Origin: JARFPW01 sp035464655
Lineage (GTDB): Bacteria > Gemmatimonadota > Gemmatimonadetes > Palauibacterales > Palauibacteraceae
NCBI GenBank assembly: GCA_035464655.1
Contig: DATHRZ010000019.1
Coordinates: 1 to 20,945, forward strand
DNA length: 20,945 nt
Direction: 5' to 3'
Shown: in pieces, positions 15,830 to 20,945 of the stretch
How positions within the stretch are numbered: position 1 is the first letter of the stretch
Layout of the letters: each line of letters starts with the position of its first letter
Made by a program: the position numbers and the translations under genes
The notes under the pieces: model-generated
The model's database searches: none
What the model saw: the letters and a program-made list of their open reading frames with translations, nothing else
What the model was told of the DNA's origin: nothing

Positions 15830-16024
15830 GCGGCACCCCCGAATGGCGGGGCGACCGTTCCGGTTCGACCCCGCGGTTCTCACGACCCATACGATCCGCC
15901 GACCGGGCGGACCGCCCGCCCGAACCACCGCGTGCGGGCAGATGTCACACCCTACGGGCGCGGTCGGGGGAAGTTTCAGCCGCACGGCTTGATGGGGCGC
16001 CCGCAGCAAGCCAGCTTGCCGCTC
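15830..16024. promoter_or_regulatory. Divergent promoter region, HlyD operon / phosphodiesterase gene
   Basis: A 195-bp gap between divergent genes. A near-perfect palindrome at 15904-15918 (CGGGCGG, A, CCGCCCG) could be an operator or only GC-rich chance. No convincing -35/-10 pair is visible on either strand. Confidence 0.35.
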
Positions 16025-17314
16025 ATGAAAACGTCAACGGTCGGTCCGTCGCTTCGAATATTGGTCCTTCTGTTCACGGCGGGGCTCGCTGCGGCCTGCG
16101 CCGGCCGGTCCGCACCGCCCGCCGCCACGGTCGAAGCGCGTGGGCCGGCGGTGCTGCTCGTGTCGATCGACGGGTTCCGACCCGACTACCTCGACCCTGC
16201 CGTTACGCCCAACCTGGCGCAGCTTGCCGACCGCGGGGTGCGTGCCGAGGCGCTCATTCCCTCGTTTCCGACGAAGACGTTCCCGAACCACTACACGCTG
16301 GTCACCGGCCTGCGCCCGGACAGTCACGGACTCGTCGCGAACAACGTGTGGGATCCCGACATGAAGGCGCAGTTCGGGCTCGGAGACCGCGAGGCGGTCA
16401 GCAATCCCGAGTGGTACGGGGGCGAACCCGTGTGGGTGACGGCCGCGCACCACGGAATGACGACGGCCACGCTGTTCTGGCCCGGAAGCGAGGCGCCGAT
16501 CGGCGGCGTCTGGCCGACTCACTGGATGCCGTACGACGGCGACATGCCGCACCGTGACCGCGTGGAGTGGGTACTCGCGCGCCTCGCCGGCGACGAGGGC
16601 CCGGCCGTCGGCTTCGCCACCCTGTACTTCGAGGACGTCGACGACGCGGGCCACGAATACGGGCCCAGGGCTCCCGAGACGCGGACCGCGGTGGCACGGG
16701 TCGACTCGGCGCTAGGCCTCCTGCTCGATGGGCTCGACCGGCGCGGGCTCGATCACGTGAACCTGATCGTCGTCTCCGATCACGGGATGAGCCCGCTGTC
16801 GAGGGATCGGATGATCTTCCTCGACGACTACATCGACCCCGGGGCCACGATGGTGGTCGACTGGAACCCGGTGCTCGCCGTGTGGCCGGATCCGGCGGGC
16901 GTGGACAGCATCTACGACGCATTGCACGGCAAGCATCCGCATCTGCACGTCTATCGGCCCGACGAAATTCCCGAGCGCTACGAGTTCGGCTCGCACGACC
17001 GCGTGGCGCCGATCATCGGCATCGCCGATCCCGGCTGGTCGATAACGACCCGCGAGTACTTCGAGCGGAATCCGGACGGCTACCAGGGCGGGAATCACGG
17101 ATACGACCAGCTGTCGGACGACATGCGGGCCCTGTTCGTCGCGAGCGGGCCGGCGTTCCGCCGAAGCGCCGTCGTTCCGCCCTTCCCCAACGTCGACGTC
17201 TACGAGCTGATCATGCACGTGCTCGGCCTGCCGCCCGCGCCCGGCGACGGACGGCTCGAACGCGTGCAGGGCGTACTGAAATCCGCACAAAAGCATACCG
17301 GGGAGGGCTCGTGA
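16025..17314 (+). CDS. Nucleotide pyrophosphatase/phosphodiesterase-like lipoprotein (alkaline phosphatase superfamily)
   Basis: A 429-residue member of the NPP branch of the alkaline phosphatase superfamily: two-zinc enzymes cleaving phosphodiester or pyrophosphate bonds of nucleotides or lipids. Metal and catalytic residues visible are Asp49 (VSIDGFRPDYLD), nucleophile Thr85 (FPTKTFPNHYTLVTG), Asp206 and His210 (EDVDDAGHEYGP), Asp252-His253 (VVSDHGM), and His358 (GNHGYD). The N-terminus is a signal peptide with Cys25 in LAAACAG, a slightly atypical lipobox, so an envelope lipoprotein is likely. The ATG at 16025 starts the signal peptide; earlier in-frame sequence is antisense to the HlyD gene. 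It is divergent from the HlyD operon. A 14-bp hairpin overlaps its stop codon. Substrate not predictable. Confidence 0.92.
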   Translation: MKTSTVGPSLRILVLLFTAGLAAACAGRSAPPAATVEARGPAVLLVSIDGFRPDYLDPAVTPNLAQLADRGVRAEALIPSFPTKTFPNHYTLVTGLRPDSHGLVANNVWDPDMKAQFGLGDREAVSNPEWYGGEPVWVTAAHHGMTTATLFWPGSEAPIGGVWPTHWMPYDGDMPHRDRVEWVLARLAGDEGPAVGFATLYFEDVDDAGHEYGPRAPETRTAVARVDSALGLLLDGLDRRGLDHVNLIVVSDHGMSPLSRDRMIFLDDYIDPGATMVVDWNPVLAVWPDPAGVDSIYDALHGKHPHLHVYRPDEIPERYEFGSHDRVAPIIGIADPGWSITTREYFERNPDGYQGGNHGYDQLSDDMRALFVASGPAFRRSAVVPPFPNVDVYELIMHVLGLPPAPGDGRLERVQGVLKSAQKHTGEGS

Positions 17315-17331
17315 GAACCTTCCCCGGTATG
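17294..17331. terminator. Terminator hairpin spanning the phosphodiesterase stop codon
   Basis: Arms 17294-17307 and 17318-17331 pair over 14 bp (CATACCGGGGAGGG with CCTTCCCCGGTATG, one G-T pair), with a 10-base loop holding the TGA at 17312-17314. On the - strand the hairpin is followed by CTTTTGTG, a short T-run, so it suits the converging csp gene best and may act on both. Confidence 0.65.
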
Positions 17332-17371
17332 GGTACGTCGGGTACTGACTGTGCTAGCGGGCGATCGACGC

Positions 17372-17584
17372 TCAGTCGATCTTGACGACGTTCTTCGCCT
17401 TCGGACCCCGACCTTCCTCGGTCAGATCGAACTCGACCATGTCGCCTTCTTCCAGCGAACGGAAGCCATCGGACTGAATCTCCGAGAAGTGGACGAACGC
17501 ATCCCGCGCGCCGTCATCGAACGAGACGAATCCGAAGCCCTTGTCGTTGTTGAACCATTTTACGGTTCCCGTCGTACGCGACAT
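17372..17584 (-). CDS. Cold-shock domain protein (CspA family)
   Basis: A 70-residue cold-shock protein, of standard length. CspA proteins bind single-stranded RNA or DNA and act as RNA chaperones. It begins MSRTTGTVKWFNNDKGFGFV, with RNP1 (KGFGFV) at ~15-20, RNP2 (AFVHFS) at ~29-34, and the usual ending GPKAKNVVKID. The ATG at 17584 has AGGAG 10 bases upstream. The open frame continues to 17770 with no family similarity; that stretch is leader, not protein. A likely promoter about 200 bp upstream and an intrinsic terminator within the leader suggest regulation at transcript level. It converges on the phosphodiesterase gene. Confidence 0.95.
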   Translation of the reverse strand: MSRTTGTVKWFNNDKGFGFVSFDDGARDAFVHFSEIQSDGFRSLEEGDMVEFDLTEEGRGPKAKNVVKID

Positions 17585-17710
17585 CCTGTTACATCTCCTG
17601 CTTGGACCATGTGTGTCGACGCGCGCCCGGGCTCGCCCGTACGGCGCCGCTTCCGTTAGCCGGCCTGACGGTCGGCGATCTCCACCGATCGGGAGCCTCG
17701 CGGAATCGCA

Positions 17711-17749
17711 AGAAAAACGGCCCCGCGTCGCACGAACGGCGGAGGCCGT
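17711..17749 (-). terminator. Intrinsic terminator inside the csp leader
   Basis: Read leftward, ACGGCCTC (17749-17742) pairs with GGGGCCGT (17724-17717), 8 bp with one T-G pair, followed at once by TTTTTCTT. It lies about 130 bp before the csp start and downstream of the candidate promoter, so it is either an attenuator or the end of a ~70-nt small RNA. Confidence 0.6.
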
Positions 17750-17788
17750 AAGTCTCCTGTTTCCTATCATCGGTGAATCACGGCCGAA

Positions 17789-17816
17789 AAGATAAACGCG
17801 CCCGCTTCGCTGTCAA
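17789..17816 (-). promoter_or_regulatory. Candidate sigma-70 promoter for csp (or a leader RNA)
   Basis: Read leftward, a perfect TTGACA (17816-17811), 16 bp, then TATCTT (17794-17789, 4 of 6 matches). Transcription would start near 17782, giving a leader of almost 200 nt before the csp ATG, as known for cold-shock genes. Confidence 0.6.
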
Positions 17817-17860
17817 CATTTCGGTGGGAGGCGTACCGCGCCCGGTGCGCGAGGACCCAT

Positions 17861-17900
17861 GAAAACGAAACCGGGCCGCGGCGCGAACGCCACGACCCGG
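17861..17900 (-). terminator. UUCG-capped intrinsic terminator on the minus strand
   Basis: A 13-bp stem (17871-17883 with 17888-17900) with tetraloop UUCG when read leftward, followed by UUUCGUUUUC. This is the best-formed intrinsic terminator in the window, yet no minus-strand gene lies upstream of it. Confidence 0.75.
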
Positions 17901-17977
17901 CTTCTCTCCAGACCCGGAGTGACGAACGGGCGGGGCCACACGGAACGGCTGCGCTTAAGCCTGAAACCCCTACCCGT
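17861..17977 (-). ncRNA. Candidate structured small RNA with its own terminator
   Basis: No protein frame is convincing here, but the leftward transcript folds well. GAACGGG (17979-17973) pairs with CCCGTTC (17930-17924), and an adjoining GGGG/CCCC pairing (17970-17967 with 17935-17932) extends the stem. A second hairpin follows: 13 bp (17900-17888 with 17883-17871), capped by UUCG, then UUUCGUUUUC. Two pairs in it are G-U on the - strand but C-A on the + strand, which fixes the orientation. TATATA/TATGAT at 17989-17980 is a possible -10. It is not a family I recognise; I see no SRP RNA or tmRNA signature. Confidence 0.45.
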
Positions 17978-18105
17978 TCATCATATATAACGCCCCAGCC
18001 CCACCGACCGTGACAGTAGCGGCATCCAACGGTTGTCGGGAGCGCACCCGGCCGCCACAATGAAGCCATGCTTTGCCACAGGCTCGAGACCTCGATGAGG
18101 GCGCG
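17978..18105 (+). other. Upstream region of the UspB-like gene
   Basis: No coding signal on either strand. It contains an AT-rich patch (ATATATAA near 17983-17990) in otherwise GC-rich DNA, which could serve as a -10 in either direction: rightward for the UspB-like gene or leftward for the small RNA. GAGGG just before 18106 is the likely ribosome site. Confidence 0.4.
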
Positions 18106-18447
18106 ATGACCCCCGGGCAGTCACTCGCACTCGCGGGCCTGCTGTTCCTGTTGGTGTTCGTGCTATCCATCGTGATGCTCAATCGCAGGGGACGCCGGCT
18201 CTCGCTGTTGCTCGCCGACCAACAGCCCGATCTGTACGAGGAGCTGGGCCGACCGCTGCCGACCATCTTCCCCTCCGAACGCCGCATGCACTTCGACGAG
18301 TTCATCATGCGGCGCGGCTACGAGACGCTCACCGATCCCGATCTCGCCCGCCGGTTCGGCCGGCTGCGCCAGCTCGAGACTCGTCTGCTCGGCCTCGCGA
18401 TTCTCGTCCTGCTCGTGCTCGCCGGCGCGATGTTCCAGCTCAGGTAG
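18106..18447 (+). CDS. Small two-TM protein resembling universal stress protein B
   Basis: A 113-residue inner-membrane protein. TM helices lie at about residues 5-25 (LALAGLLFLLVFVLSIVML) and 92-110 (LLGLAILVLLVLAGAMF), flanking a charged segment with LSLLLADQQPDLYEELGRP and DPDLARRFGRLRQLETR. E. coli UspB (111 aa) has the same length, the same TM placement, a central leucine-rich segment ending in DPLLYQYV, and a basic helix before TM2. I call it UspB-like from this layout rather than from strong identity. The ATG at 18106 follows GAGGG; a TTG at 18073 would add 11 residues. A role in stress tolerance is inferred only by analogy. It is followed after 69 bp by a TonB-like frame on the same strand. 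Confidence 0.6.
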   Translation: MTPGQSLALAGLLFLLVFVLSIVMLNRRGRRLSLLLADQQPDLYEELGRPLPTIFPSERRMHFDEFIMRRGYETLTDPDLARRFGRLRQLETRLLGLAILVLLVLAGAMFQLR

Positions 18448-18516
18448 CGGCTACCGGCGTCGGTCGCGACCGCGATAGACCTCGCCTAACGGTTCAAGGC
18501 CCGAAGCGGTGACTGG

Positions 18517-18948
18517 ATGTCGGTCGGCGTCATCGTAGCCGTGTTCGTCCACGGAGGGCTGTTCGCCCTGTTCCCCGAGATGAACGCGCTCGACCTCGAC
18601 TTCATTCCCGAGGAATCGGAAGTCGTCGACCTTCCGCCTGAAGTCGAGATTCCGCCTCCGCCCGACGAGATCGCCCGACCGGCCACGCCCGTGGTTCCCG
18701 ATCACCCTGTGGACGACGACATTACCGTCCCGAAGAACACCTGGGACGAGAACCCCGTCGCCGACGTGCCGCCTCCACCGGTCGGTGGCAATCCGTCCGA
18801 CGCGCCCGCCTGGATTCACCGCGACGTGGAACCGCTACTGACGAACGGGCGCGAGGTGGAACGGGTGCTCGAGCAGCGCTATCGTCTGGGTACGCCAGGG
18901 CGTCACGTTCAGGGCGGAATAGGCGCGGCGGCGGGCCAGTCAACATAA
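18517..18948 (+). CDS. Truncated TonB-like energy-transducer protein
   Basis: A 143-residue frame resembling the first half of TonB-type proteins, which span the periplasm and pass proton-motive energy to outer-membrane receptors. A hydrophobic stretch (VGVIVAVFVHGGLFALFP) is followed by an acidic proline-rich part: VVDLPPEVEIPPPPDEIARPATPVV, then DDDITVPKNTWDENPVADVPPPP. Residues ~100-120 (DVEPLLTNGREVERVLEQRY) look like the beginning of the TonB C-terminal domain, but the frame ends at 18948 without the remaining ~70 residues. The N-terminus also looks short: the codons before the ATG read RFKARSGDW, a plausible cytoplasmic basic segment, back to a TAA at 18487-18489 with no start codon. 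It may be a decayed gene or a short functional variant. Confidence 0.6.
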   Translation: MSVGVIVAVFVHGGLFALFPEMNALDLDFIPEESEVVDLPPEVEIPPPPDEIARPATPVVPDHPVDDDITVPKNTWDENPVADVPPPPVGGNPSDAPAWIHRDVEPLLTNGREVERVLEQRYRLGTPGRHVQGGIGAAAGQST

Positions 18949-18970
18949 CGACGTTTCCGCGGAAACGTCG
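18949..18970. terminator. 22-bp perfect palindrome after the TonB-like frame
   Basis: CGACGTTTCCG directly followed by its reverse complement, beginning at the base after the TAA at 18946-18948 and ending 4 bp from the tRNA 3' end. On the - strand it lies just past the tRNA and is followed by TTATGTTG, so it may end the tRNA transcript. There is no strong T-run, so termination is plausible, not certain. Confidence 0.5.
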
Positions 18971-18974
18971 GGCA

Positions 18975-19058
18975 TGCCGGAGGAGGGACTCGAACCCTCA
19001 AGGGATTGCTCCCACCGGATTTTGAGTCCGGCGCGTCTGCCAGTTCCGCCACTCCGGC
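18975..19058 (-). tRNA. tRNA-Leu (anticodon CAA)
   Basis: Read leftward, an 84-nt class II tRNA. Acceptor GCCGGAG/CTCCGGC with discriminator A; D-arm GCGGAACTGGCAGACGC; anticodon stem CCGGA/TCCGG with loop CTCAAAA, giving anticodon CAA (codon UUG); long variable arm with GGGA/TCCC; T-arm GAGGG TTCGAGT CCCTC. The long variable arm and anticodon agree on leucine. CCA is not encoded. Confidence 0.96.
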
Positions 19059-19360
19059 CAGCTTCACCGCGTCGAGTCTAGCCCGGGTCGTGCTCGATGG
19101 CCAGCGCTCTGCACCCATCGACGCGGCCCGGGCGACCGGCACGACGATGTCAGGCTTCGCCGGCCCTTCACGCATCCCTTTCCGAGAATCTTCATGTATT
19201 CCGTCGCGCGACGAAGTCCGATGCGAATCAGGCGACGTGTATCGATGTCTTCGCTGCTCGCGGCGACCGCGGTCCTACTACATGGACTCCCTCGGCCTCC
19301 TGAAACAGCTCGGAGTCCTGGACGAACGCTGACCATCTCCGCGGCACGCCTCCGCCCAGC
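19059..19360. other. Intergenic region between tRNA-Leu and the beta-propeller gene
   Basis: About 300 bp in which no frame on either strand has a family signature, ribosome site or normal codon bias. TAGACT near 19076-19081, read leftward, is a possible -10 for the tRNA. GGACTCC at 19284-19290 and GGAGTCC at 19312-19318 form a 7-bp inverted repeat beyond the propeller gene's stop and may be a weak terminator. Confidence 0.4.
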
Positions 19361-20608
19361 TTATCGCCGTACGATTCGGTATCTGCGCGCCCGTGGCACT
19401 TCGAGTTCGTCGAGCCAGACGCCGTAGACGTAGTCGGCCGTGATTCGGGTCGGGCGCAGACCGTCGGGAATCGGCAGCCGACCGACATAGCCGCCGACCG
19501 AGTCGAACACGTCGAGCGCGTTCGGGCCTTCGACCCGCCACGCGAGGTCGGGATCGAGCACGCCGACCCAAAGGTGCCCGTCGGCCTCCGAGGCCCACAG
19601 TCCGGTCGTCGCGGGAAGCGAATCGGGAAACACCGCACGCTCGAGCATGGCCAGCGTGCCGGGATTGTCGGTCTCGCCTTCGAAGCTCGTCAGGTAGGCC
19701 TCCCGGATCTCGGGGGTGACGGGCAGGCGCGGCGCCGAACGCCGGACGACCGCACGCAGCGCACCGGCGGCATCGTAGCGCCGGACATCGTAGGCGTCGC
19801 CGGACGTCAGCCACAGGCCGCCGTCCGACAGTGGACTCCACGAGGCGTCGGGCTGCAGCATCGGGACCTCCCCGCCGGGCCCGCCACGCATCGCGGGCGC
19901 CTCCCAGCTCGCGAACCGGACCGCCGGCCGTTCCGCGTCGGCGGGGCGCAGGACCACGTCGGTGCGGAGGATCTCGTCGACGGGCGCCTCGATCGTCACC
20001 GCCTGGACGAACGCGGTGCCGTCGGCGGCGAAGCCCCACTCGCCCAACGAGGGTCCGAGCGGTGGCCGATCGGCCACGTCCCCCGATGGCAGTTCTCGAT
20101 AGTGCGCCGGCGGCACGCGCTCGGCACCGAGCGGCGCTCCCGACGCATCGAACCGGTATAGCTCGACGGGCATCCGGCCCCCGACGCTGATTCCGCCGTC
20201 GGACCGCTCACCCAGCCGGCCCACGGAGCGGAACTCACCGGGGCCCTCGCCCGGCCGTCCGAACGCGAGGACCTCCGCACCCGCCTCGTCGTAGCCGCGC
20301 ACACGGCGCTCCTGCGCGTCGATCACCCAGAAGCCGCCGGCGCGGCGAGGCGCCACGTCGGCCAGACGACCGAACGCGTTCGGCCCCTCCGTGTCGCCCA
20401 CCTCGAGGTCGAGTTCGAGCCGCCACGCCTCCTCCGCGGCCCAGCCGGCTCCGTTCGAGGTGACGATCTGGACGCCGGCCGAATCGGCCACGGTGACGGC
20501 CGGCGGGTCCGGCTCGTCCGAGCAGCCGGCGCCCAGCGCAACGAATGATAGAACGACGACCTGCAATACGACGGGTGTCGCGAGAGACCAGCTACGGCTT
20601 CCCGACAT
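19361..20608 (-). CDS. 6-bladed beta-propeller lipoprotein
   Basis: A 415-residue exported protein. The N-terminus is a lipoprotein-type signal (VVVLSFVALGAGCSDEPD, Cys29). The body has repeated propeller-like strands: RLADVAPRRAGGFWVIDAQERRVRGYDEAG, GDAYDVRRYDAAGALRAVV, GHLWVGVLDPDLAWRV, LDVFDSVGGYVGRLPIPDG, and a last blade ADYVYGVWLDELEVPRARRYRI. The GRPGEGPGEF motif in the first part is common in the 6-bladed propeller proteins of Bacteroidota and Gemmatimonadota. The ATG at 20608 has GGAGGGG 4 bases upstream. It starts 28 bp after the RND pump gene and is probably cotranscribed. Such propellers are binding scaffolds; ligand unknown. Confidence 0.85.
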   Translation of the reverse strand: MSGSRSWSLATPVVLQVVVLSFVALGAGCSDEPDPPAVTVADSAGVQIVTSNGAGWAAEEAWRLELDLEVGDTEGPNAFGRLADVAPRRAGGFWVIDAQERRVRGYDEAGAEVLAFGRPGEGPGEFRSVGRLGERSDGGISVGGRMPVELYRFDASGAPLGAERVPPAHYRELPSGDVADRPPLGPSLGEWGFAADGTAFVQAVTIEAPVDEILRTDVVLRPADAERPAVRFASWEAPAMRGGPGGEVPMLQPDASWSPLSDGGLWLTSGDAYDVRRYDAAGALRAVVRRSAPRLPVTPEIREAYLTSFEGETDNPGTLAMLERAVFPDSLPATTGLWASEADGHLWVGVLDPDLAWRVEGPNALDVFDSVGGYVGRLPIPDGLRPTRITADYVYGVWLDELEVPRARRYRIVRR

Positions 20609-20636
20609 GGCGCCCCTCCGGTGTTGTTCCCCCGGG

Positions 20637-20945
20637 TCAGCCGCGCCGCACCACCAGGTAGCGGTACGCCACGGGAATGGCCACGAGCACGAACAGCGTG
20701 CTCGAGATCAGACCCCCGATCGTCGCCAGCGCGAGGGAGTTCCAGATGTTCTCGTCCGTACTCTGTGCGAACAGGACGAGCGGTAGCAGCCCGAAGACCG
20801 TGGTGAACGTGGTCATCAGGATGGGGCGCACCCGCTCCAGCGTTCCCTGCAGGATCGCCTCGCGGGACGGGAGCCGTTCGCGCAGCTCGCCGATGTGGTA
20901 GACGATCAGGATCGCGTTGTTCACGACGATCCCGGCCATCATGAT
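20637..20945 (-). CDS. RND family efflux permease, C-terminal end (partial at window edge)
   Basis: The last ~102 residues of an RND (AcrB/CzcA-type) inner-membrane pump; the frame runs off the window, so the Met codons near 20942 are internal. Visible are MMAGIVVNNAILIVYHI (TM10 region), RERLPSREAILQGTLERVRPILMTTFTTVFGLLPL (quoted in part: RVRPILMTTFTTVFGLLPL, TM11) and the last TM, IGGLISSTLFVLVAIPVAYRYLV. These are standard for proton-driven drug or metal exporters. Substrate class cannot be judged from this part. The adaptor gene is probably upstream, beyond the window. Confidence 0.93.
   Translation of the reverse strand: MMMAGIVVNNAILIVYHIGELRERLPSREAILQGTLERVRPILMTTFTTVFGLLPLVLFAQSTDENIWNSLALATIGGLISSTLFVLVAIPVAYRYLVVRRG

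Noticed and set aside
17585..17770. N-terminal extension of the cold-shock protein to residue 132
   Set aside because: The extension has no similarity, the family is ~70 aa, and the stretch contains a terminator hairpin; it is leader.
19006..19332. Short plus-strand frame ending in MDSLGLLKQLGVLDER
   Set aside because: It overlaps the tRNA, has no ribosome site and no family likeness; the protein-like end is probably chance.
1..20945. CRISPR array, insertion sequence or prophage
   Set aside because: No regularly spaced repeats, transposase, integrase or phage structural genes were found on either strand.

Overview
The window is very GC-rich (I estimate well over 60%), densely coding DNA from a Gram-negative-type bacterium. 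Secreted S46 and P1 peptidases, many lipoproteins, outer-membrane barrels, a TonB-like protein, an RND pump and a 6-bladed beta-propeller lipoprotein together fit Gemmatimonadota or a related phylum best. That placement is an inference from gene content, not a phylogenetic result. No phage, transposon, CRISPR array or integrase is visible.

Layout. 1-3484 (+): the 3' part of aconitase, overlapping by 4 bp an S46 dipeptidyl-peptidase lipoprotein. 3485-3767: a convergent gap with two large hairpins that share one loop sequence in opposite orientations. 3768-5447 (-): ETF-ubiquinone oxidoreductase with one iron-sulfur cysteine replaced. 5563-7648 (+): NhaA Na+/H+ antiporter followed after 1 bp by a PlsC-type acyltransferase. 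11409-7650 (-): a tightly coupled three-gene operon of a membrane-anchored JAMM/MPN metallopeptidase-like protein, a periplasmic P1/DmpA peptidase and an outer-membrane barrel, both junctions being 4-bp overlaps. 11577-12218 (+): a second small outer-membrane barrel. 15829-12243 (-): an HlyD-type adaptor and two MacB/FtsX-type permeases with no ATPase gene beside them. 16025-17314 (+): a nucleotide pyrophosphatase/phosphodiesterase-like lipoprotein. 17584-17372 (-): a cold-shock protein with a long leader containing its own intrinsic terminator. About 17977-17861 (-): a candidate structured small RNA ending in a UUCG-capped terminator. 18106-18948 (+): a small two-TM UspB-like protein and a truncated TonB-like protein. 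19058-18975 (-): tRNA-Leu(CAA). 20945-19361 (-): the end of an RND pump gene and a beta-propeller lipoprotein.

How the parts fit. Most genes serve the envelope: peptide breakdown outside the cytoplasm (S46, P1), ion and lipid homeostasis (NhaA, PlsC), and export (HlyD/permeases, RND). Aconitase and ETF-QO supply respiratory metabolism. The least familiar system is the JAMM-TM / P1 peptidase / barrel operon. The other points of note are RNA-level: the paired shared-loop hairpins, the csp leader terminator and the candidate small RNA.
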